48,003 nt of DNA, taken from contig JAKUOA010000002.1 in assembly GCA_022451235.1 (NCBI GenBank), positions 76,229 through 124,231 on the forward strand, in the 5' to 3' direction. Origin of the DNA: Candidatus Thalassarchaeum sp. Its GTDB lineage: Archaea > Thermoplasmatota > Poseidoniia > Poseidoniales > Thalassarchaeaceae. Position 1 is the stretch's first letter. The number at the start of each line of letters is the position of its first letter. The translations under genes were made by a program, and so were the position numbers. Under the pieces are notes generated by a model that saw only the letters and a program-made list of their open reading frames with translations, was not told the DNA's origin and made no database searches. Positions 41,362 to 48,003 of the stretch are shown here, one piece after another.

Positions 41362-42649
41362 CTTGTTTCCTCGCGGCCCGCCGACCTGACTCTTGTTTAT
41401 GACCTTCACGGCTGGACTCTAGCTCACCACTACGTGGTGGAACAATATTATCTGTAGATGAAACGCCTTCTTTTGCGCCTATTTCTTTAGGAATGGGCTT
41501 CAATTCATCTATTTCTGTCGATTGCATCTCCGAGAATTCCTCCGGAACCTTATCAAGAGGCGCAAGAGCTCGATTTTTCTCCTCTTCTGTACCTTCCCAA
41601 TCAACGTCTCGGGAGAGCCTCTCAAGCCTAGTCCTAAGTTCCGGACGAGTTTCTTGCCGGAGTAATTCTGTCGCAACTTCTCGTAATTTATCTCCGGTTA
41701 GGATAATTGATAATTGGTTTATACAAGCCTTACGAAGTTCGGGGTCTCTGTCTCTGGCTCCATCTTGGATTAGTTGAGCGACCCTTGGACTTTCCATATC
41801 CAGTGTTTTCAATGTCTTAATCACATTCTTCTTTACCCCAGAATCTTCGTCAAACATTGATGATTCGACTAATATTGTAGCAACTCTAGATTCTACGTTT
41901 GCTAGGGTGGGGAGACATGCTGAAGCAGAACGTCTAACCTGTGCATCTTCATCCTGCAGTGACCAAGTGATTAGATCCCAACCTGTAGCACCAGCCTTTG
42001 CAGTAATTGTTCGTAGAATTTTCGCGCCTCTACGACGCAAATCTACATCCTCTTCTCGAATTAATTCATCTAGATGAAGACAGCCTGTTTCAACCCAATT
42101 TCGAGAAGTGTCTTTCAAAGTTGCAAAGGCATCGTTTCTATGTTGTTTAGTCTCGTGCCTTAATTCACGCCTTAGTATATCTTCACAACCAGAGGGGAAT
42201 ATAGGTGCTACCTTCCTCAGACAATCTCTAGCAGCCTTTCTTACCTGCTCATTTTCTTCTAGTAATCTATCTGAAAGATAGATGAATAGGTCGTCATGTT
42301 TTTTGATAGCAAATGAAGGCATAGCGATTAGCCCAGCGATACGGATAACACCTTCATCGTCATCCAAAGCCTCACATAAGGCTCTATGAGCATCGGTAAT
42401 CATTGCTGGAAGAACTCTATTTAGGGCTAGAATTCCATCTATACGCCTAGCCAAACCTCCACCTTCTGAACGAGGTATTTCTACCATCCTTACTTGACCG
42501 GATGCAAGCGAAACAATGTCTCTTCGGGGGATTCGATCCCACACACCAGGTGGAGGTAAAGTCGACCGGATATCTACTTGCTTTGTAGCACGACGCTGAT
42601 TGATTGGGCGGCCCGTTTTCGGGTCCCGGGCGATGTAGTCGCGTGCCAT
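41345..42649 (-). CDS. HEAT-repeat protein
   Basis: 434 residues from ATG 42649 (MARDYIARDPKTGRP). An N-terminal basic segment is followed by a solenoid of alpha-helical repeats from about 60 to 340, each with a D-(P/E)-x-V-R-(R/K)-x-A core: DDEGVIRIAGLIAMP, NEQVRKAARDCLRKV, EDVDLRRRGAKILRTI, EDAQVRRSASACLPTL, EDSGVKKNVIKTLKTL and RDPELRKACINQLSII. The last 90 residues are acidic, then basic and disordered. HEAT solenoids bind proteins; no catalytic residues of bilin lyases are evident. First gene of a minus-strand set that continues with the small basic protein, DEAD-box helicase and TusA. Confidence 0.85.
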   Translation of the reverse strand: MARDYIARDPKTGRPINQRRATKQVDIRSTLPPPGVWDRIPRRDIVSLASGQVRMVEIPRSEGGGLARRIDGILALNRVLPAMITDAHRALCEALDDDEGVIRIAGLIAMPSFAIKKHDDLFIYLSDRLLEENEQVRKAARDCLRKVAPIFPSGCEDILRRELRHETKQHRNDAFATLKDTSRNWVETGCLHLDELIREEDVDLRRRGAKILRTITAKAGATGWDLITWSLQDEDAQVRRSASACLPTLANVESRVATILVESSMFDEDSGVKKNVIKTLKTLDMESPRVAQLIQDGARDRDPELRKACINQLSIILTGDKLREVATELLRQETRPELRTRLERLSRDVDWEGTEEEKNRALAPLDKVPEEFSEMQSTEIDELKPIPKEIGAKEGVSSTDNIVPPRSGELESSREGHKQESGRRAARKQDERDF

Positions 42650-42768
42650 ATCGAAGGGCCCCGAGAGCACGGGGCTTCTTCAACCGAATGATTACAGGTT
42701 CTCACAATCGACTAAGGTCAATCGAGTAAGACTCAAGCGAGATAACTGCCGGAGAGCAGAAGAGGAGC

Positions 42769-43428
42769 ATGAGTGAGCAGAGCGACATCTCTCGTATACT
42801 CTTCACTATTTTTGATGGAATAGAAACCCTAGGAATTCCAAAAGCGGATGTTGTTCGTCTATGGTCTCTCGAGATGCAGTGGTTTTCTCCGGAAGAATCT
42901 GAGAGAGTCGTAAAGGCACTTACAGAAGCGGGTTGGATATTACTGGAGGAGGGGGCTTTACACCTAACTGAGGGGGTCGAATTAGAGATTCCGTCTTTGG
43001 GTTGGAGGCCAATGACTCGAAGGATGTTATTACCCCCCAAGTGCAACCTTTCAGCCAATGAAGAGAAACCAAGCACAAATTCTAAATTTTCTCAACCAAG
43101 AGTTAGTTTGCGAGAAGAAAACCTCGCCACTTCAATAAAAAAAGAAAGTTACTCACACCCTAAGGTCGGGAGAGAGGCTCAAGAAACATCCCTAGAATCT
43201 CGTAAATCATTCACTCTAGTCGATCGTGCCGAAGGAAGTATTCCAACTTTAATCGAAATAATCGCGTCGCAGTCTGGTTTAGATAACAAGGAAGTAGTTA
43301 GGCGCGCTCAACGAAAAAGAAGAGCATTGGGTCCCGTTACCCTTTGGATGGCTCTAGCCCTTGTTGCGAGAGAACAGGGTTTGGACATGCAGAGGGTTTC
43401 CTCAGCGATTGATAAAGCCGCAGAATGA
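42769..43428 (+). CDS. DUF2240 family protein
   Basis: Archaeal protein of unknown function, 219 residues. The N-terminal 70 residues resemble a winged helix (RILFTIFDGIETLGIPKADV, WFSPEESERVVKALTEAGWI, LLEEGALHLTEG), the disordered centre (about 90-150) is Ser/Lys/Glu-rich, and the C-terminal 65 residues (PTLIEIIASQSGLDNKEVVR, then RALGPVTLWMALALVAREQG) are helical. This two-part plan, with the VAREQGLD ending, matches DUF2240 as I know it from haloarchaea. GAGGAGC lies immediately before the ATG. It converges with the RND transporter, with 8 bases between the stops. DNA binding is likely but unproven. Confidence 0.7.
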   Translation: MSEQSDISRILFTIFDGIETLGIPKADVVRLWSLEMQWFSPEESERVVKALTEAGWILLEEGALHLTEGVELEIPSLGWRPMTRRMLLPPKCNLSANEEKPSTNSKFSQPRVSLREENLATSIKKESYSHPKVGREAQETSLESRKSFTLVDRAEGSIPTLIEIIASQSGLDNKEVVRRAQRKRRALGPVTLWMALALVAREQGLDMQRVSSAIDKAAE

Positions 43429-43436
43429 AATGTTCC

Positions 43437-45989
43437 TCATTCCGGATTCGATCTTCGAACTTCTGCGGCTAGTAGCCCTGGGAGAACCAATAAGGCAAGA
43501 ATTAATGAAAAGGCAACAGAAATTGAACTTACTAGGCCGAAATCCTTGATTACGGGTACTGGGGATAGAAGCAGAACCATGAATCCACAAATTGTGGTAC
43601 CAGCTGACATAATTAGGGCAGATCCGGTTGTAGCATACATGTCTCTCATAGATGCCCAAGTACCCATGCCGGATTCTCGATTCGCCTCAAATTTTCTCCA
43701 GACATGTATTGAATAATCAATACCCAATCCTATTGTTAGAGCGGTAATCATAACCGTCAATACATTCCAATTGATGTCTAGAATCGCCATCGCCCCAACA
43801 ACCCAAGTTCCGGCTAAACCAACGGGCAGAATTACCACCATTGAAGGACCGAATCTTCGTGTCAAGGCCACCAACACAAATAGAGAGACTGCTAAGCTGA
43901 AAGCGGTTGACTCTACTTGAGAGATTACTAGGCCAGATAGGACATTGTGTACAAGAATCAAGTCGCCGCTTAGATGGACTCTAGATCCTGTGGCTTCTTC
44001 CAAACTACTTTCAAACTCCTTGAATTGATTCGCTAATCCAGAAGATTCCTCACTATTTCCTGCGGTAACGTCAATCCGCATCTTGAGGTACCTAAGCGCA
44101 TTACCATCATCGGTTAATGCAACATATGTTTCCGTTCTTTCACCCCAAGTTTGACCGCGAATAGGATCGCCAATTGTATCGTTGGCCAAGAGATAACTCA
44201 CCGCCGAAGCAAGATCGCCTTCAGAAAACTCTCCAGTGACATCAACTGCACCATCGTAAACACCTAAATTATACATTTCTCCGAATTCTTCATCAGACTC
44301 TATTGCATCTCTTAGTATAGGGTATAAACCATCATAAGAAGGCCTAGATGTACCCTCTGGCGTTACTACGTTTGTTGTCCATGTTAAATCGTCATCAAGT
44401 CGATTTAACTCCTTGAGCAAATCTCTTTCACCAGTCAAAGCCTCCATTCCGGGAGATGGCTCAATAAGAATGTCAACTGATTTCAGGGCCTCCACTTCAT
44501 AGGAATCATACATTGAGTTCCTAACCTCGATAACCTCCATTTCTTCACCTAAAAAGTCAGTTAATTCGAATTTGGTATCTAACTGCCCGACTGAAACTAC
44601 AATCGATGAAAGAGTTAGTCCGGCTACAGCCAGAAGAATTAGTGCAGTGTGTCGTCTCTGAAATTCAGTAGCCAGGGTAGTGAAACCGGGTAATTCCATT
44701 GACCTACGCGTACTGATTCCAGTAGTTTTCTCAACCATTACATGCAAAGCTCCAACAGTTACTGTGCTAGCCACAAAAGCAGACACTACACCCAGCGCCA
44801 ATGTCAATCCAAAAGATTTCAGAGGTGGTAAAGGGGATAGGAAATTAGCTAGGAAAGCGAATGCAGTTGTAATCACTGATAGGGTAAGTGCCACCCTTAG
44901 AATAGAAAATGAACGAACCCAAGCCTGCGCTGGACTAAGGGCCGTTTCTCTAGCCTTCTCGTAGGCCCTCTGCAAGTGAATGGAATAATCGATACCTAAA
45001 CCCAATACAACAGGGGCCACAGCAACTTCAAGAATAGAAAATTCGGAGCCAGCAAGCGCTCTAATCCCGTAGGTCCATACCAAAGCCGCTGACAATCCAA
45101 GCAATGGAGCAGCCACCATCATGACTGATCGGAAGGCAAGTGCTAGAACTAAGACGACTACAACGATTGAGAGGATAAGTAACCAGAGGAGATTATCCAA
45201 AGTTGATTCGTTAATGTCATTGGTTACCAAGTCGTCCGAAACTATCCCGTAATCTAATGCGGAATCTTCTGATTGAGATTTCTTTTCCAACAAACCGCGG
45301 ACTTGCAGAGCTTTTTGCAACCGATCATCTACATTCAGGTCACCATCTATTTCGATTACCCACATGGTACTCGATGCAGAAGGTGTGGGGTCTCCTTCCT
45401 TTCCATTTGCTAACCAATTACAAATCGGTTCGTAGTCAAAATCGGAGTGAAGCATCACGGAACGGGCAAAAGAAGCAGTGGCAATTGCTCTTTCTTCACC
45501 TATTGCATCTGTACACTCTTCATCGGTTATGATCGCTTCAAGCAACTCTTCCCAATTATTTAATTCTGAGAGATTTCGTCCATCATCATCCCGTTCTTCT
45601 AGAGCTAATTGAAGAATTTGAGCCACATTGATATGTGAAGAGATGAAATCTCCATTGGAGGAAGATAGAGAGTTCACGGCCTCCAAATCAGTATGTAGTT
45701 GCTGAATAGCTCCAATTTCCAAAACATTAGCCCCTTCCTGTGTTGGTTCGATATGAACATAAATACGATGTGGAGATGGTGGCATCACCTCATCCATTCT
45801 TTCAACTGCTGCATCAGCATCGGAGTCTGGGGCAAATGCATCAAGATCGGTTTGAAACTCGGGCATAGGGCTCAAAGCCAAACCGCTTACGATAGTCAAT
45901 AAGATGCTGATTAAAATGATTGCAGGAGCCGATTTTTCAAATATCGCAGCCACACTATTTTCTAGTCCAGGCCCGCCAACCATTGGCAC
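43437..45989 (-). CDS. RND/MMPL-family membrane transporter
   Basis: Proton-driven exporter or lipid transporter of the RND superfamily, about 850 residues. Two repeats, each with one membrane helix, a large extracellular loop (about 50-260 and 480-690) and then five helices. GLGIDYSIH appears twice (with LQRAYEKARET and VWRKFEANRES after it), the mark of MMPL/HAE3 proteins. Its closest look is to archaeal HAE3-type proteins linked to hydrophobic or isoprenoid cargo. GGTGA lies 5 bases before GTG 45989; ATG 45983 is the alternative start. No membrane-fusion or outer-membrane partner is nearby, as expected for an archaeon. Cargo unknown. Confidence 0.87.
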   Translation of the reverse strand: MPMVGGPGLENSVAAIFEKSAPAIILISILLTIVSGLALSPMPEFQTDLDAFAPDSDADAAVERMDEVMPPSPHRIYVHIEPTQEGANVLEIGAIQQLHTDLEAVNSLSSSNGDFISSHINVAQILQLALEERDDDGRNLSELNNWEELLEAIITDEECTDAIGEERAIATASFARSVMLHSDFDYEPICNWLANGKEGDPTPSASSTMWVIEIDGDLNVDDRLQKALQVRGLLEKKSQSEDSALDYGIVSDDLVTNDINESTLDNLLWLLILSIVVVVLVLALAFRSVMMVAAPLLGLSAALVWTYGIRALAGSEFSILEVAVAPVVLGLGIDYSIHLQRAYEKARETALSPAQAWVRSFSILRVALTLSVITTAFAFLANFLSPLPPLKSFGLTLALGVVSAFVASTVTVGALHVMVEKTTGISTRRSMELPGFTTLATEFQRRHTALILLAVAGLTLSSIVVSVGQLDTKFELTDFLGEEMEVIEVRNSMYDSYEVEALKSVDILIEPSPGMEALTGERDLLKELNRLDDDLTWTTNVVTPEGTSRPSYDGLYPILRDAIESDEEFGEMYNLGVYDGAVDVTGEFSEGDLASAVSYLLANDTIGDPIRGQTWGERTETYVALTDDGNALRYLKMRIDVTAGNSEESSGLANQFKEFESSLEEATGSRVHLSGDLILVHNVLSGLVISQVESTAFSLAVSLFVLVALTRRFGPSMVVILPVGLAGTWVVGAMAILDINWNVLTVMITALTIGLGIDYSIHVWRKFEANRESGMGTWASMRDMYATTGSALIMSAGTTICGFMVLLLSPVPVIKDFGLVSSISVAFSLILALLVLPGLLAAEVRRSNPE

Positions 45990-46027
45990 TCCCATCACCA
46001 ACGGCTAAATAATTCAAGCAGTGAATT

Positions 46028-46042
46028 GGACCCCTTGGGTCC
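46028..46042. promoter_or_regulatory. 6-bp inverted repeat upstream of rpo11
   Basis: GGACCC-CTT-GGGTCC in the leader region of rpo11, 51 bases before its start and 39 bases beyond the divergent transporter start. It may be an operator or RNA stem for the rpo11-truD transcript. Confidence 0.3.
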
Positions 46043-46092
46043 AGCAATCTGATGAAAGGCCTCAAAAGGGAGGGTCCGGTGGCGCGCTCGTC

Positions 46093-46350
46093 ATGCCAGT
46101 GAAGGTACTCAAGAACGAAGGGTCCGAAATCCGACTACGTCTGATTGGTGAGGACCACTCTACACTGCAGTTGTTCAGGTCCCGCTTGAACGCTAATGAC
46201 AAGGTCGAGTATGCGAATTTCTTCACCGGACACCCTGACCTTGACGAACCAGAACTATATGTTCGCGTCAAGAAAGGAGCCAAGGCGGACAAGATTGTGA
46301 AGGATCTCTGTTCCGACATAGCGAAGGAGTTCGCCGACCTCAGCTTCTGA
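46093..46350 (+). CDS. rpoL: DNA-directed RNA polymerase subunit Rpo11 (L)
   Basis: Small subunit that pairs with Rpo3 to seed polymerase assembly, the counterpart of the bacterial alpha N-terminal domain. 85 residues from ATG 46093; the longer frame from 46021 covers the palindrome and is unlikely. Seen: MPVKVLKNEGSEIRLRLIGEDH, the conserved GEDHSTLQLFRSRL helix, FFTGHPDLDEPELYVRVK and a C-terminal helix. The usual H-T-x-x-N-x-L-R in GEDH is HSTLQLFR here. Codons are strongly biased to G or C in third positions, as expected for a highly expressed gene. Only 13 bases separate it from truD. Confidence 0.93.
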   Translation: MPVKVLKNEGSEIRLRLIGEDHSTLQLFRSRLNANDKVEYANFFTGHPDLDEPELYVRVKKGAKADKIVKDLCSDIAKEFADLSF

Positions 46351-46359
46351 GGACGGTGA
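46351..46359 (+). promoter_or_regulatory. Ribosome binding site of truD
   Basis: GGACGGTGA directly follows the rpo11 stop. After four bases (AATT) comes TTG 46364, the same arrangement as at cmk and cbf5. Confidence 0.65.
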
Positions 46360-46363
46360 AATT

Positions 46364-47785
46364 TTGGCTGAAGCCACATTTGATTTAGGAAACAATGAGG
46401 ATATTGAGAGGTATCTAGGTCTGGATGGCTGGGCACACGATAGCCCAGGTATCGGAGGCTTGCTTAAAGTTCGAATAGAGGACTTTAGAGTGGAGGAGGT
46501 TTCCAGCACTCCTGCCCTAGACAAGAAGGGTAGATTTACAGTTGTTAGAGCGACACTACACAACTGGGAAACCAATCGTTACTTGAGAAGATTAGCAGGT
46601 GCTTGTGGGATCAGTAGAAAGCGGATTTTCTCATCGGGACTCAAGGATAAAAGGGCGGTTACGACTCAATTATTGGTTATTGATGCACCTAGACATAAGA
46701 TTGAATCAGTCGAGATTCCCGATACTGAATTGGAAATCCTAGGACGTACACACCAGAAGGTTGGAATGAGTGACCATGATGGTAACCGTTTCACAATTAC
46801 AGTACGAGGGTGTTGTGACGTTGATGGCTCCCCCCTAGATGCCAAAGAAGCGATGAGAAGAGTTTTCGATATCAGAGAAGGTATGGCTGAACGTTTGGGT
46901 GATGATGCTTTTCCAAATTGGATAGGCCCGCAGAGATTTGGAGCAACTAGGCCTGTTACTCCTAAGGTTGGTCGGGCGGTTGTACAGGATGATTTTGAGA
47001 AGGCCGTAGATATGTATCTAGGTATGCCAGGGACTAGGATGACAGATGAGGTAAGCGCATTTCGAAAAATGTGGATGGATACCAAGGATGCTGAGGCATG
47101 TCTAGAGCAGGCGCCTGACCACTTGGGATACGAAAAGAGCATCCTACGAGCTTTAATTGAAAATCCAGAAAATCATGTAAAGGCATTTAGGGCATTACCA
47201 CCTTCATTGCAATTACTGACAATTCATTCCCTTCAATCATTGGCTTTCAATTATTCATTGGCCGGTCGTCTTGCTGCTGGTTTGGATCTTCTTGAACCTG
47301 AATTAGGAGATTTGGTTGCACCAATACAGGCAAGTGGTCGAGTCGATGTCTCCAAGCTGGCTTTGGTTACTGAAACCAATCTTGATAGATGTAAAAGAAA
47401 TTGTAGGCTCGGCAGGCTTGCGGTTACAGGACCATTGCCTGGAAGAGATGCAAGTTTAGCAGAGGGAAAACCCGGAGAAATTGAGACTAAGGCACTTCAA
47501 AGTACGGAATTAGATAATATCGACTGGCGCGTCAATAAAATTCCAAACCTCTCTACTAACGGAACCAGACGCCCTTTGAGTGTGGTATTCCAAGACTTCA
47601 ACGTAGAAGAGGCCACATTACTTTCTGATGATTCCTTTTCCAAGCGTTGGGAAGAAGGACCCAATGAGGGAGATAGGTGGCATTCCGATGGTGCAAATTT
47701 GAGACTTAGATTCACCTTGCCACCAGGGACATATGCCACCGTCTTAATGCGTGAATTTATGCGATCGCCACTGGACCACTACTAA
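46364..47785 (+). CDS. truD: tRNA pseudouridine(13) synthase TruD
   Basis: Forms pseudouridine at position 13 of tRNA. 473 residues with TTG start placed by the adjacent GGACGGTGA. Seen: GGLLKVRIEDFRVEEV, the NRYLRRLAGACGISRKRIFSS helix, catalytic SGLKDKRAVTTQ with Asp95, MSDHDGNRFTITVRG, FPNWIGPQRFGATRP (NxxGxQRFG motif) and the TRUD insertion domain in the middle. The C-terminal RPLSVVFQDFNVEEATLLSD and LRFTLPPGTYATVLMREFM blocks complete the fold. Archaeal members are often longer than bacterial ones, and this length fits. It shares the rpo11 transcript. The partial aEF-1beta gene converges 24 bases beyond it. Confidence 0.94.
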   Translation: MAEATFDLGNNEDIERYLGLDGWAHDSPGIGGLLKVRIEDFRVEEVSSTPALDKKGRFTVVRATLHNWETNRYLRRLAGACGISRKRIFSSGLKDKRAVTTQLLVIDAPRHKIESVEIPDTELEILGRTHQKVGMSDHDGNRFTITVRGCCDVDGSPLDAKEAMRRVFDIREGMAERLGDDAFPNWIGPQRFGATRPVTPKVGRAVVQDDFEKAVDMYLGMPGTRMTDEVSAFRKMWMDTKDAEACLEQAPDHLGYEKSILRALIENPENHVKAFRALPPSLQLLTIHSLQSLAFNYSLAGRLAAGLDLLEPELGDLVAPIQASGRVDVSKLALVTETNLDRCKRNCRLGRLAVTGPLPGRDASLAEGKPGEIETKALQSTELDNIDWRVNKIPNLSTNGTRRPLSVVFQDFNVEEATLLSDDSFSKRWEEGPNEGDRWHSDGANLRLRFTLPPGTYATVLMREFMRSPLDHY

Positions 47786-47808
47786 TCTCATATCGGTTTC
47801 GTAATCAA

Positions 47809-48003
47809 TCAGAGGCGGCCCATTTCTAGAGCCTCTATTTGTCCGACATTATCATCTATTTCACGTACTCTAGACTCAAATCCATCAACAATGCCTTCTC
47901 CTTCCCCGAGGACAGCTTGGACTTCAATGAACATCATACCAAATGCTAATGGTTTGATATCGCATGCTTGCACTTCTTCCATTGATGAAATAATGTTAGC
48001 TAT
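47809..48003 (-). CDS. Translation elongation factor aEF-1beta, 5' part beyond window
   Basis: GDP/GTP exchange factor for aEF-1alpha. The last 64 residues and stop are visible on the minus strand; the start lies beyond base 48003. Seen: the family core CDIKPLAFGMMFIEVQAVLG (archaeal members read x-x-x-PIAFGL-x-AL), the acidic GEGEG turn, then a helix and a final strand IEALEMGRL matching the family ending V-x-V-x-x-x-R-x-(I/M). About 25 residues at the N-terminus are missing, as expected for a protein of about 90 residues. It shares no strand with truD and converges on it. Confidence 0.85.
   Translation of the reverse strand: MANIISSMEEVQACDIKPLAFGMMFIEVQAVLGEGEGIVDGFESRVREIDDNVGQIEALEMGRL

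Noticed and set aside
1-48003. CRISPR arrays, insertion sequences, prophage genes, rRNA, toxin-antitoxin or restriction systems
   Set aside because: I looked on both strands and found no regular repeat-spacer pattern, no transposase, integrase or phage proteins, and no rRNA.

Overview
The window is a dense, moderately AT-rich stretch of an archaeal chromosome. The markers are archaeal throughout: D-aminoacyl-tRNA deacylase of the DtdA type, archaeal AlaRS, RtcB plus archease, an HVO_0476-type zinc protein, a DUF2240 protein, a UbiA-type prenyltransferase with the ether-lipid motif pattern, a DUF106-cmk-cbf5 cluster, RNA polymerase subunit Rpo11, TruD and elongation factor aEF-1beta. The very large, Asp- and Ser-rich secreted proteins (a 2264-residue anchored protein, a protein with about 25 DxDGDG repeats, and a CARDB protein), together with bacterial-type GTP cyclohydrolase II, GMP reductase and proline dehydrogenase, fit a marine Group II euryarchaeon (Poseidoniales / Thermoplasmatota). 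That assignment is inference from gene content. I see no insertion sequence, prophage, CRISPR array or rRNA.

Layout. 1-6006: tail of dtdA, proline dehydrogenase, a zinc protein and a methyltransferase-like gene diverging around a strong hairpin, then a membrane zinc-ribbon protein and a membrane-anchored subtilase. 6102-6389: tRNA-Ser(GGA) and tRNA-Thr(GGT), divergent. 6510-13304: the giant surface protein. 13437-25939: a small acidic protein, an AlkA-type glycosylase, a His-motif exported protein, rtcB, alaS, an aminotransferase, an unknown protein, the Ca-repeat protein, archease and a TauE/SafE permease. 26002-30585: GMP reductase, tRNA-Glu(CTC), a small gene pair, UbiA, argF and a GPN-loop GTPase. 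30712-35899: a polyproline protein, then DUF106-cmk-cbf5. 36120-38675: the CARDB protein and tRNA-His(GTG). 38710-42649, all minus strand: ribA, a TusA protein, a DEAD-box helicase, a small basic protein and a HEAT-repeat protein. 42769-48003: DUF2240, an RND/MMPL transporter, rpo11, truD and a partial aEF-1beta.

Themes. RNA metabolism dominates: RNA ligase and its activator, two pseudouridine synthases, alaS, a helicase, four tRNAs, Rpo11 and aEF-1beta. A second theme is cell-surface and membrane biology. A clear translation-start rule appears in the sequence: a GGAGGTGA-like ribosome binding site, about four bases, then the start codon, often TTG. I used this rule to set several starts. Perfect short-loop inverted repeats lie in several intergenic regions and are the most systematic unexplained signal. 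No intergenic stretch exceeds 300 bases; the longest, 35900-36119, is described below.
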